Source: Micromonospora parastrephiae (GTDB lineage Bacteria > Actinomycetota > Actinomycetes > Mycobacteriales > Micromonosporaceae). From it: DNA of 51,370 nucleotides. Each line of letters starts with the position of its first letter. Positions within the stretch are counted from its first letter, which is position 1. The translations under genes were made by a program, and so were the position numbers. The notes beneath the pieces are model-generated. The model saw only the letters and a program-made list of their open reading frames with translations, did no database searches and was not told where the DNA came from. Of this stretch, positions 15,502 to 23,494 are shown one piece after another. The stretch is taken from positions 1 through 51,370 of the forward strand of contig NZ_JAEVHM010000023.1 in the NCBI RefSeq assembly GCF_016802865.1, read 5' to 3'.

Positions 15502-16239
15502 TCAATCCACCAGTCTGACGCGAACCCGGCGGTTGGCCCGGCCCTTGCTCTCCACCTTGACCACCTGCACCTTGCCGATCTGCGCGGTGGACGCGACGTG
15601 GGTGCCCCCGTCGGCCTGCACGTCCAGCCCGACGATGTCGACGATCCGGACCTCCTGCTCGTCCGGCGGGATGAGGTTCGACTGGGTGCGGATGATGTCC
15701 GGTAGGGACAGCGCCTCGGCGCGCGGCAGCACCCGGACGGCGACCGACCGGTCGGCGGTCACCTCGGCGTTGACCAGCTCCTCGATCCGGCTCTTGAAGT
15801 CCGGCGGCACCTCGGGGAGGTTGAAGTCCATCCTGGCCTCGCCGGGTTCCATGTTTCCGCCGGTCACGAGCGCGCCGAAGTCGCGGAACACCACGCCGCA
15901 GAGCACGTGCAGGCCGGAGTGGGTGCGCATCAGCCGGCTACGACGCTCGTCCTCCACCGCGCCGACGACCTCGGTGCCGGCCGGCGGCAGCGGATCACCC
16001 TCGGCGGGAATCAGGTACGGATCGTCGCCCTTGCGGGTGCCGACGATCCGGGTCTGCACGCCCTGCCACAGCAGCACGCCGTGGTCGGGTGGCTGACCGC
16101 CGCCGCCCGGATAGAACGCCGAACGGTCCAACACGATGCCCTGCTCCGGGTCGGCGTGCAGGACCGTGCAGGTCCACTCGCGCAGAGTCGGGTCGGCGAG
16201 ATCCAGCCGGTGCGTCCGGCCATGCTGTGTGACGCCCAT
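15502..16239 (-). CDS. Alanyl-tRNA editing protein (AlaX-type)
   Basis: A 245-residue stand-alone editing domain related to the second half of AlaRS; such enzymes hydrolyse Ser- or Gly-tRNA(Ala). Zinc-site elements are visible: the first pair in RTHSGLHVLCGV (HxxxH), and later ADGGTHVASTAQIG in place of the classic CxGTH, so the Cys appears substituted. The N-terminal FYPGGGGQPPDHG is the usual AlaRS editing start. The ATG at 16239 follows TAGCCT (minus strand, 16248-16253) by 8 bases with no Shine-Dalgarno, suggesting an internal leaderless promoter. Confidence 0.88.
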   Translation of the reverse strand: MGVTQHGRTHRLDLADPTLREWTCTVLHADPEQGIVLDRSAFYPGGGGQPPDHGVLLWQGVQTRIVGTRKGDDPYLIPAEGDPLPPAGTEVVGAVEDERRSRLMRTHSGLHVLCGVVFRDFGALVTGGNMEPGEARMDFNLPEVPPDFKSRIEELVNAEVTADRSVAVRVLPRAEALSLPDIIRTQSNLIPPDEQEVRIVDIVGLDVQADGGTHVASTAQIGKVQVVKVESKGRANRRVRVRLVD

Positions 16240-16250
16240 GACAGGGCAGG

Positions 16251-17138
16251 CTACTCGTTGAGGAAGCCGGAGACGCGGTCCCGCAGGTCGGCGCGTTCCG
16301 ACCAGAGCACGCCGGGCCGGTCGTACACGTGCAGGGTGGCCCGGGGCAGCGCGGCGGCGAGCCGCTCGGCGACCTCGACCGGGTGCAGGTCGTCGCCCGC
16401 GCAACCGATCACCAACGCCGGCGCGGTGACCGCCGACAGGGCGGTGACGTCACGCAGCGGCACCTGCTCCGGCAGGGTGGCCAGGCCGTCGGCGAGACCG
16501 TCACGGAGCAGCTGGTCGAGCCGCTGCCGCAGGTACGCCCAGCCGGCCGGGGTGTTACGCACCGCCGACGGCAGTTCCAGCGAGACGACGTCGGCCACCG
16601 CCGAGGCGTCCCCACTTTCCACCGCCTCCAGCAGGTCGGTGACGCGTTGCCAGGCCACCGGCGCGCGCGGCTCGTCGAGCACCGCGGGCAGGAAGAAGAC
16701 CAGCTTCTCGAAGCGCTCCGGGCTCTCCGTCAGCAGGCGGCAGAGGGCACCAGCGCCGAGGCTCACCCCGAACGCGCGACTGGCGCCGCCGAGGTCCGCG
16801 ACCGCGCGCAGATCCCGGGCCAGGTCGAGGTACGTCCACGGCCCGTCCGGGGCGTCGGAACGGCCGTGCCCGCGGAACTGGAAGAACACCTTGCGGCCGG
16901 TCACGCCACTGCCGAACGGGCGGGTGGTGGCGATGCCGTTGCCCAGCCCGTGCGCGAACACGGTGACCGGATCACCGGTGCCGGTGACCAGCCGCTCCAG
17001 TCGTACGCCGTGCGGGGTGGTGACCAGTTCGGTCTCCGGCTCCGGCAACGCGGGCCGGCCGGTACGCGGCCCACCCGGGCCGGGCCCCCAGGTGCGGGGC
17101 CCGCTGTCGGGTGGGGGCGGCCAGCGGAAACCTCTCAC
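16251..17138 (-). CDS. Alpha/beta hydrolase
   Basis: A 295-residue alpha/beta hydrolase. The oxyanion HG motif is VFAHGLGNG, and the nucleophile elbow is FGVSLGAGA. An acid in GCAGDDLHPVEVAERL is typical. The expected catalytic His near the end cannot be placed confidently: the final loop reads DRPGVLWSERADLRD, with no His in the usual position, so activity is uncertain. The first ~37 residues are Pro/Gly-rich and disordered. The GTG start overlaps the stop of the DUF2516 gene (GTGA), indicating coupling. Substrate unknown. Confidence 0.82.
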   Translation of the reverse strand: MRGFRWPPPPDSGPRTWGPGPGGPRTGRPALPEPETELVTTPHGVRLERLVTGTGDPVTVFAHGLGNGIATTRPFGSGVTGRKVFFQFRGHGRSDAPDGPWTYLDLARDLRAVADLGGASRAFGVSLGAGALCRLLTESPERFEKLVFFLPAVLDEPRAPVAWQRVTDLLEAVESGDASAVADVVSLELPSAVRNTPAGWAYLRQRLDQLLRDGLADGLATLPEQVPLRDVTALSAVTAPALVIGCAGDDLHPVEVAERLAAALPRATLHVYDRPGVLWSERADLRDRVSGFLNE

Positions 17139-17449
17139 CAGAACCCTTTGCCGTCACTCAGGTCGCGCAGGCCGACCCGGACATCGAGCAGGTAGATGAG
17201 CGCGGCGGCGATACCGATCAGTCCGAAGAGGCTGATCGGACCGAAGCCCAGCAGGGTGAGCACGAGGCAGACCGCCAGGATGGCGATCCAGCCACCCTTG
17301 GGCAGCGTCCCGATGGCGGGAAAGGCGTCGGAGCGCTGTGTGACGGCGTGCACCAGCGCGACACCCTGGATGATCAGCGCGAAGACGAGCAGGATCAGCT
17401 CGATCACGTAGCGGACTTCGAAGGCGAAGATCGGCGCGGCGTTGGCCAT
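17135..17449 (-). CDS. DUF2516 family membrane protein
   Basis: A 104-residue protein with three hydrophobic segments (VIELILLVFALIIQGVALVH, GGWIAILAVCLVLTLLGFGP, and LFGLIGIAAALIYLLDVRVG). The order and the short loop QRSDAFPAIGTLPKGGW match the actinobacterial DUF2516 family of unknown function. The ATG at 17449 lies 7 bases after TAAGCT (minus strand, 17457-17462), so the message is probably leaderless. It is translationally coupled to the downstream hydrolase. Confidence 0.88.
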   Translation of the reverse strand: MANAAPIFAFEVRYVIELILLVFALIIQGVALVHAVTQRSDAFPAIGTLPKGGWIAILAVCLVLTLLGFGPISLFGLIGIAAALIYLLDVRVGLRDLSDGKGFW

Positions 17450-17520
17450 GCCGGCAAGCTTATGTCGGCGACCCCGGCTACGTCCGACAAGGACGCCGCC
17501 GGGGTCGCCGACGCGGCGAA

Positions 17521-18234
17521 CTACTCGCCCGCCGGGCCGGTCCGCTTCGTGGTGCGGGGCAGCTTCGCCGACGGGGTGGCGGCGGGCTTGGCGGCCTTCG
17601 GCGCCCGGGCGGCCTTCTTGACCGCGGCCGGCTTCGCCTCGGCGATCTCGGCCACCTCGAGCGGGGTCGGCACCTCGGTCGGGGTCGAGACCTCGGCCGG
17701 GGTGGCAGCCGGGGCGGTGGTCTCGGCCGGGGCGGTGGTCGACGTCACGGCCTGGGTCGCCTCGATGTCGGCGTTGACCGTCTCGGCGGCCTCCAGCACA
17801 CCGGCGCCGACGACCCGCTCACCGCGGGCGACCAGGGCGCCGTACGCGGCAAACGCCCGCTCCTGTGCGGCCTGGGCGCTCGCGACCACCGCGGCGGCGT
17901 TGCGGGTCGCGGCGGAGCGCAGCTTGTCGAGGTCGGCGACCTCGCGCAGCTTGGCCAGATCGGCCGACTCACGGAGCTTGGCGAGGTCCAGTTCGGCCTG
18001 TGCCCGGCCGCGCAGGGTGCCGGCGGTCTCGTTGGCGGTACGCAGCGTCTCGGTGGCCTTCTGGCGCAGCTCGAAGCCGGTCAGCACGGCCCGGCCACCC
18101 AGGTCGGCGACGACCCGGGTGCCGAGGACGCCGACCACGGTCGGCAGCTTGCGCAGCTGCTCGAGGGCCAATTCCCCGGCGCCGGCGGCGGCGTAGATCG
18201 GGGCGGGGATGCGGTTGGTCTTCGGCTCGGTCAT
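17521..18234 (-). CDS. HbhA-like coiled-coil and Lys/Ala-rich tail protein
   Basis: A 237-residue protein resembling mycobacterial heparin-binding haemagglutinin. Residues ~1-60 hold a short hydrophobic stretch (LPTVVGVLGTRVVADLGG). Residues ~65-140 form an alpha-helical coiled coil with internal near-repeats (LAKLRESAD, LAKLREVAD, LDKLRSAA). The remainder is Thr/Ala/Pro-rich and ends in a Lys-Ala tail (KPAAVKKAARAPKAAKPAA). HbhA binds heparan sulfate; here a surface, polysaccharide or nucleoid role are all possible. The ATG overlaps the stop of the upstream XRE gene (ATGA), and that pairing is common in actinomycetes. Confidence 0.8.
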   Translation of the reverse strand: MTEPKTNRIPAPIYAAAGAGELALEQLRKLPTVVGVLGTRVVADLGGRAVLTGFELRQKATETLRTANETAGTLRGRAQAELDLAKLRESADLAKLREVADLDKLRSAATRNAAAVVASAQAAQERAFAAYGALVARGERVVGAGVLEAAETVNADIEATQAVTSTTAPAETTAPAATPAEVSTPTEVPTPLEVAEIAEAKPAAVKKAARAPKAAKPAATPSAKLPRTTKRTGPAGE

Positions 18235-18860
18235 GACGTCTCCTCTTCGGCCGCCTCGGCGGCTTTCCGGACCGCCGGACCGGCGGCCTTCTTCTCGGGG
18301 GTGTTGGTGCTCGGGGCGGGAGCGGGGCCCGCCTCGGTGACGGTGACCGACTCGAGCACGGCCTCGGTCGGAGTCCCGCCCGCGGTGGTGGGACCGGTGG
18401 CGGCGAGGTTGGCCACGTCCGCCGGCTGGTCGGCGACGTCGGTCGGGGTGGTCGTCCCGACCGGGCCGCCGGTGGTACTCGCGCCGGGAGTCTCGGTGGC
18501 GGCTTCCGTCTCGGCCAGCCGGGCGTTCTCCCGCCGGAACGTCTCGTAGATCTGGCTGAGGGACTGCTTCTGGGCCATCGTCAGGTCGGTGTCCACCGCG
18601 ATGGCCGCGAGCACACCGTGGCCCTCCTTGTCGTCGAGCAGCCCGGCCCGCAGGTACATCGCCGGGGTGGAGACCCGCAGCGCGCTGGCCAGCTGTTGGA
18701 GCACCTCGGCGCTGGGCTTGCGCAGGCCGCGTTCGATCTGGCTCAGGTACGGATTGCTGACCCCGGCCTGCTCGGCGAGCTGCCGCAGCGAGATCTTGGC
18801 GTTGCGCCGCAGATCGCGGATGAACCCGCCGACGTCGGGAAGGTCCTTCGGTGTGGCCAT
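18231..18860 (-). CDS. XRE family helix-turn-helix regulator
   Basis: A 209-residue protein with a Cro/CI-type HTH at residues ~10-70 (FIRDLRRNAKISLRQLAEQ, then AGVSNPYLSQIERGLRKPSA). A helical segment follows, then a low-complexity Thr/Ala/Pro-rich tail ending in Glu/Lys. The start ATG at 18860 lies 7 bases after TAGCGT (minus strand, 18868-18873), so the mRNA appears leaderless. It is co-transcribed with the HbhA-like gene and probably controls it. Inverted repeats with GCTAGC and GCTAAC/GTTAGC half-sites overlap and flank this promoter, suggesting autoregulation. Confidence 0.88.
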   Translation of the reverse strand: MATPKDLPDVGGFIRDLRRNAKISLRQLAEQAGVSNPYLSQIERGLRKPSAEVLQQLASALRVSTPAMYLRAGLLDDKEGHGVLAAIAVDTDLTMAQKQSLSQIYETFRRENARLAETEAATETPGASTTGGPVGTTTPTDVADQPADVANLAATGPTTAGGTPTEAVLESVTVTEAGPAPAPSTNTPEKKAAGPAVRKAAEAAEEETS

Positions 18861-18869
18861 GACAGCGAC

Positions 18870-18919
18870 GCTAGCCGGACGTGCTAGCTCCTGCAAGCAA
18901 AACGCTAACCAGAGTTAGC
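18870..18919. promoter_or_regulatory. Candidate XRE operator cluster
   Basis: Two GCTAGC hexamers (18870-18875 and 18883-18888) and an inverted repeat GCTAAC-CAGA-GTTAGC (18904-18919) lie in the 114-bp divergent gap. The first overlaps the -10 element of the XRE gene. Similar half-sites (GCTA) make one regulator plausible, most simply the XRE protein itself. Confidence 0.5.
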
Positions 18920-18974
18920 AAGGTCTCAGCATCGGGTTTGCGTGCCGGCTCGTCCGGTCCGTACCGTCCCTTCC

Positions 18975-19772
18975 GTGCACAAGATCACAGTCAATGGAGC
19001 AGTCATCGCGTACGACGAGGTCGGCACCGGTTCGCCCGTCGTGCTGCTGCACGCCGGCATCGCCGACCGTCGGATGTGGCGGGGACAGGTCCCGGCGCTC
19101 GCCGCCCGGCACCGCGTGATCGTCCCGGACCTGCGCGGGTACGGCGACTCCGAACTCCCCCCGGCCCCGTTCGCGCACCACGACGACGTGGCCGGCCTGC
19201 TGGACGCGCTCGACCTGCCCCGGGCAGCCCTGGTCGGCTGCTCCTTCGGTGGATCGGTGGCCATCGACACCGCCCTGGCCCACCCCGACCGGGTGAGCGC
19301 GCTCGCGCTGTTCGACACGGCGGTCTCCGGCAACGAGTGGTCCGAAGAGGCGAACGACCTCTGGGACGACCTGGTCGGCGAGGTCGACCCGGACGACTTC
19401 GTCGCCGGGGCGGCCGGCGAGGTGCGCTTCTGGGTGGTCGGTCCGGGCCGCGAGCCTGCCGACGTCGACCCCGAGCTGATCGCGTTCGCGCAGGAGATGG
19501 ACCAGCGCGCGCTCGCCGCCGAGCTGGCGCTCGGCGCGGTCGAGGTCGGCGAACTGTCACCGCCGGCGATCGGCCGCCTCGGCGAGCTGCGGATGCCCGT
19601 CCTGGTCACCGCCGGCGCCGCGGACGTGCCGGACATCAGCCGGCTGGCCGACCGGATCGCCGCCGAGGCACCCAACGGGGTACGACTGCCCGACGTGCCG
19701 GACGCCGCGCACCTGCTGCCGCTGGAGCGCCCCGAACCGGTCAACGCCGCGCTGCTCGACTTTTTGGGCTGA
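18975..19772 (+). CDS. Alpha/beta fold hydrolase
   Basis: A 265-residue alpha/beta hydrolase. Motifs in order: VVLLHAGIADRRMW (HG-type oxyanion region), DLRGYGDSE, nucleophile VGCSFGGSVAIDTAL (Ser in CSFGG), and the catalytic His in VPDAAHLLPLERPE. Substrate unknown; this class includes esterases and 3-oxoadipate enol-lactonase-like enzymes. The GTG at 18975 is supported by TACCGT at 18962-18967 seven bases upstream, a leaderless arrangement; a more upstream GTG at 18942 has no support. It diverges from the XRE gene. Confidence 0.85.
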   Translation: MHKITVNGAVIAYDEVGTGSPVVLLHAGIADRRMWRGQVPALAARHRVIVPDLRGYGDSELPPAPFAHHDDVAGLLDALDLPRAALVGCSFGGSVAIDTALAHPDRVSALALFDTAVSGNEWSEEANDLWDDLVGEVDPDDFVAGAAGEVRFWVVGPGREPADVDPELIAFAQEMDQRALAAELALGAVEVGELSPPAIGRLGELRMPVLVTAGAADVPDISRLADRIAAEAPNGVRLPDVPDAAHLLPLERPEPVNAALLDFLG

Positions 19773-19880
19773 CAGCTGCGCCGCTGCCGCGTCGGGGCGC
19801 GACGCGCCAGAGGCGGCGAGGCGCGCACCCAGCCCGTCAGACGCACGGCCAGCGCCGCGACGAGGCCAGCGCCGCGACGA

Positions 19881-19924
19881 GCGATATACCTCGGAGTCAT
19901 ATTTATGACTCTGAGGTATATCGC
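19881..19924. repeat. Long AT-rich palindrome between convergent genes
   Basis: Arms 19881-19901 and 19904-19924 pair over 21 bp with one G-T wobble and almost no loop. The element is strikingly A/T-rich for this genome. It separates the convergent hydrolase and asparaginase genes and could terminate both. The remaining ~60 bases on each side show no gene or other signal. Confidence 0.8.
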
Positions 19925-19983
19925 CTGACAAGGAGTTGGCCTCCGCGTCGGGAGGTCGGACACCGTCCGGTGGACCGGTGGTG

Positions 19984-20942
19984 TCACCAGAGCGGACGGA
20001 CCGCCCCGACCGGAACGCCGCCACCGAAGAGCGGCAGCTCCGCGTACTCGGTCAGCACCGGGGCGTCCACGCCGAGCCGGCGCAGCGCGGAGACCAGCAC
20101 CGGCATCCGGGCCCGGTCGGCGCCGTCGTCGATCTTCACAGCGACGGCGCGACCCCCGGCAGCCCCACCGTGATCACGCCCTCGGCGCCGACCTTCGCCA
20201 GCAGGCCCGGGACGCCCCGCATCAGGCGGGTGTCGTCGGCCCGGGTACCGCCGACGATCTCCGGGTGGGCGCGCATCGCGTCGGCGACCGCGCGCGGCGC
20301 CGAGCCGGGTTCGGCGTCGACCAGCCGCAGGTACGCCCCGGCCAGGCCGGTCAGGGACACCGCGAGCACCGGGGCGCCGCAGCCGTCCACCCCCACCGCC
20401 GCCGCCTGCTCGCCGGTGAACTCCTCGATGGCGGCCCGCAACCCCTGCTGCAACGGGTGCTCCGGTCGCCAGTAGCCGTCCAGCGGCCAGCCGGCCGCCT
20501 CGCAGGTCAACAACATGCCGCTGTGCTTGCCGGAGCAGTTCATCTGCACCCGGGTCGGTCCGCCCCCGGCGCGCAGCACCGCTTCCCGGGCCGCCGCGCC
20601 CACCGGCAGGTCGGGCGGGCAGTGCAGGGCCGACGCGTCGAGCCCGGCCCGGTCCAGCAGCGCGCCCACCCGGGCCAGGTGGAAGTCCTCGCCCGCGTGG
20701 CTGGCCGACACCAGCGCCAGATCGGCCGGATCGGTCAGCGGCAGACCGGCGCGGAGCATCCCGATCGTCTGCAACGGCTTGCTGGCCGAGCGGGGAAAGA
20801 CCGGAGCGGTCACGTCCCCGGCGGCGGCCACCGGCACACCGGCGGCGTCCAGCACCACCACCGAGCCGCGGTGCACACCCTCGACGAACCCGGACCGGAC
20901 CACCTCGGCGAGCGGCGCGCCGCCCTCGTACGTCTTTCCCAC
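19984..20942 (-). CDS. L-asparaginase II family protein, split by a one-base frameshift
   Basis: Asparaginase of the thermolabile AnsA-II family (Rhizobium type), hydrolysing Asn to Asp and ammonia. Reading from GTG 20942: FPRSASKPLQTIGML, SASHAGEDFHLARV, NCSGKHSGMLLTC and VDGCGAPVLAVSL are conserved blocks. The first frame ends at 20136, but the conserved C-terminus (AVAVKIDDGADRARMPVLVS, then ELPLFGGGVPVGAV) continues in the next frame to a stop at 19984. One extra base in the C5 run at 20153-20157 would restore a ~318-residue protein. The start is 7 bases after TACCGT (minus strand), hence probably leaderless. Confidence 0.88.
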
Positions 20943-21036
20943 GTGCTGGACGGTACCGACGCTTCCGGGGGGACCGACGGCGGGGTGACCAGGTCGCCCA
21001 CCGCCCGGGTGACAGGGGCGCGGGACAGGTGCGGCC

Positions 21037-21864
21037 TTACACCCCGAGCAGCTCGCGGGCCTCGGTGGTGGTCAGCGGTGGACGCTGGGCGAGCTGGGCG
21101 AAGCCGACCGCGCGGGCGACCAACTGCATGTTGGACTCCACCGGGCGGCCCTTCGCGTACGTCACCGTGTCCTCCATGCCGACGCGCAGGTGCCCACCGG
21201 TCGACAACGAGGCCAGCATCACCGGAATGGTGCTGCGACCGATGCCGGTGGCCGAGAAGGTGGTGCCCTCCGGCAGGTCCCGCAGCATCCGGTGCGCCGC
21301 CACCAGCGTCTCGGTGGTGCCCGGCATGCCGCCCGGCACACCCATCACGAAGTCGACGTGCACGTGCCCGCCGGACGGCAGCCCGTACTTGCCGAGGAGT
21401 CGCTGCAACGCGGACAGGTGCCCGAGGTCGAAGATCTCGTACTCCGGAACGATCCCCCGGTCCTGCATGCGGCTGTGCAGGTCGACGATGAACTCCCAGC
21501 GGTTGAGGAAGACGTCGTCGCCGAAATTGACCGTGCCCATGGTGCAGGAGGCCATGTCCGGCCGGGCGTCCAGCACCGCGAGTCGGGACGCCTCCGGGTC
21601 GGTCACCGCGCCGCCCGAGGAGAGCTGCACGATCAGGTCGGTGCTCTCCCGCAGCGCCGCCACCGTCTCGGCCAGGCGTGCCGGGTCGAGGGTGGGCCGC
21701 GCCGCGTCGTCGCGGATGTGGACGTGGATCACGGCGGCACCGAGCGCCTCGCACTCCTTGGCGGTGAGCAGCAGCTCGTCGAGGGTCACCGGCAGTGCCG
21801 GGACCTCCGCCTTGGCCGACTCCGCGCCGGTCGGGGCCACCGTGATCAACGTCCCTGTCGTCAT
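21037..21864 (-). CDS. 3-keto-5-aminohexanoate cleavage enzyme family protein (BKACE)
   Basis: A 275-residue TIM-barrel enzyme of the beta-keto acid cleavage family, which condenses a beta-keto acid with acetyl-CoA and releases acetoacetate and a CoA ester. Metal-ligand histidines appear in AAVIHVHIRDD and SGGHVHVDFVMGVPGGMPG; the intact acyl pocket also shows QLSSGGAV and GTVNFGDDVF. Substrate specificity within the family is broad and not readable here. The ATG at 21864 sits 7 bases after TAGGAT (minus strand, 21872-21877), indicating its own leaderless transcript within the minus-strand gene series. Confidence 0.88.
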   Translation of the reverse strand: MTTGTLITVAPTGAESAKAEVPALPVTLDELLLTAKECEALGAAVIHVHIRDDAARPTLDPARLAETVAALRESTDLIVQLSSGGAVTDPEASRLAVLDARPDMASCTMGTVNFGDDVFLNRWEFIVDLHSRMQDRGIVPEYEIFDLGHLSALQRLLGKYGLPSGGHVHVDFVMGVPGGMPGTTETLVAAHRMLRDLPEGTTFSATGIGRSTIPVMLASLSTGGHLRVGMEDTVTYAKGRPVESNMQLVARAVGFAQLAQRPPLTTTEARELLGV

Positions 21865-21887
21865 GCCGGCGATCCTAGACGGCCGGC

Positions 21888-23001
21888 TCAGGACGGGTCG
21901 ATCGCCGCCGCCGTCTGACCGATCAGCAGCGTGGCGTCGTCCGGAACGTTTCGCTTCAGCACGGCGAGGGCGACCTGGCCCAGCTCGTGGTGCAGGACGG
22001 CGGTGCCGACGAAGCCCACCGTCCGGCCGTCGAGGGTCACCGGCGTACCGGCGGTCGGCGGCTGGTCGGTGGTCACCCCGTCCAGGTGCAGCAGCACCAG
22101 ACGACGCGGCGGGCGGCCCATGTTGTGCACCCGGGCCACCGTCTCCTGACCCCGGTAGCAGCCCTTGTCCAGGTGCACCGCCGGGCCGATCAGGTCCACC
22201 TCGGCCGGGATGGTCCGGTGGTCGGTGTCCACCCCGAGCCGGGGCCGTCGGGCGGCAACCCGGATCGCCTCGTACGCCCACAGGCCCGCCACCGGCACGC
22301 CCGCGCCGCGCAACTCCGCCACCACCTGATCCATCGCCGAGCGGGGCACCAGCAGGTCCACCCCGAGCGGCCCGCGTCGCGCCCAGCCGCCCACGGGCAG
22401 CGGTCGTACGTCGTACCGAACGCTCGCCCGCGGTGGCACGGCGCCGGCGGCGAACTTCGGACCGGGCACCGCGACCAGGTCCGGTTCGGCCAGGCCGGTC
22501 ACGCCGAGCGTGCCCAGCGCCTCCGGCGCGGCCGGCCCGACCAGCGACAGCAGCGCCCGCTCGGCGGTGGCGTCGCGCGGGTCGACCTTGCTGAAGAAGC
22601 GCATCTTCTCCAGGTACGCGAGCAGACCCTCGGTCGCACCGGGCTCGGTGTCCAGCCAGGTGGTCTCGCCGTCCTCGGCCACCAGGGCGTGCTGCTCGAC
22701 GTGCCCGTGCGGGGAGAGCACCAGCAGCTCGGTGCCCTCATTGGCGGCCAGCGTCGTCAGGTGCTGCGAGGTGATGGTGTGCAGCCAACCGGCGCGCTCC
22801 TCCCCCGGCACCGCGATGACGCCCCGGTGCGAGCGGTCGACGAGGCCGACCTCGGTGTCCAGGATGCGCTGCTCGCGCAGTGGGTCGCCGTAGTGCGCGG
22901 CGACCCCCCCGCACCCCCGCCGCGACGTGCGCCGGATCCGGCTGGTCGCGGCTGGCCTCGTCGATGCTTTCGACGGCCACCGCACCCGCGATGTCGATCA
23001 T
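21888..23001 (-). CDS. ygfZ: YgfZ/GcvT-domain folate-binding protein, frameshifted
   Basis: YgfZ-type tetrahydrofolate-binding protein that helps assemble or repair iron-sulfur clusters. The signature KGCYRGQE is present (LDKGCYRGQETVARVHNMGR). The N-terminus, MIDIAGAVAVESIDEASRD from the ATG at 23001, is in a different frame from the body (VAAHYGDPLREQRILDTEVG). The frames meet at a seven-C run (22904-22910); six Cs would give one continuous ~370-residue protein. The ATG overlaps the stop of the Nur-like regulator (ATGA), a linkage I recall from Streptomyces. The frameshift could be a sequencing error. Confidence 0.88.
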
Positions 23002-23426
23002 TTGTGGTCCCCGTTCTCGCAGCGTGCGCAGACGCCGAAGAGTGACACGTGCCCGATGTCCACCTGGAAACCCCGCTGCGCGGCCAGCTGGTCGCTGAGG
23101 GGGCGGAACAGCTCCGGATCGACCTCGTCGATCGCGCCGCACTCCCGGCAGACCAGGTGGACGTGTTGGTGCTCACCGGCCGCGTGGTAGGTCGGCGAGC
23201 CGTGTGAGAGGTGCGTGTGGGTCACCAGGCCGAGCCGTTCCAGCAGCTCCAGCGTGCGGTAGATGGTGGTGATGTTGACGCCGGCGGCGACCTCCCGGAC
23301 CGCGGTGTGCACCTGCTCCGGTGTGGCGTGGCCGAGATCGAGCACCGCTTGGAGGACGAGCTGCCGCTGGGCTGTCAGCCGCAGCCCACGGGCCCGGAGC
23401 ATTTCCGCGAGGGAGGATTCGGACAC
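22998..23426 (-). CDS. Fur family regulator, Nur-like
   Basis: A 142-residue metalloregulator. The winged helix reads LRLTAQRQLVLQAVLDLGHA and VNITTIYRTLELLERLGLVT. Metal ligands: HGSPTYHAAGEHQHVHLVC with CRECG, and a C-terminal CARC pair forming the structural zinc site. The pattern resembles Streptomyces Nur, the nickel-responsive repressor, more than FurA or Zur, but the metal cannot be proved from sequence. The GTG at 23426 lies 6 bases after TATGAT (minus strand, 23433-23438), so the mRNA is probably leaderless. It is coupled to ygfZ and divergent from pabC. Confidence 0.88.
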   Translation of the reverse strand: MSESSLAEMLRARGLRLTAQRQLVLQAVLDLGHATPEQVHTAVREVAAGVNITTIYRTLELLERLGLVTHTHLSHGSPTYHAAGEHQHVHLVCRECGAIDEVDPELFRPLSDQLAAQRGFQVDIGHVSLFGVCARCENGDHK

Positions 23427-23494
23427 CGTCCGATCATAGTTCGGCGATCGTGCCCTCTCCTGGCCGCGACCAACCGCCGTTAGGCTCGACCGTC

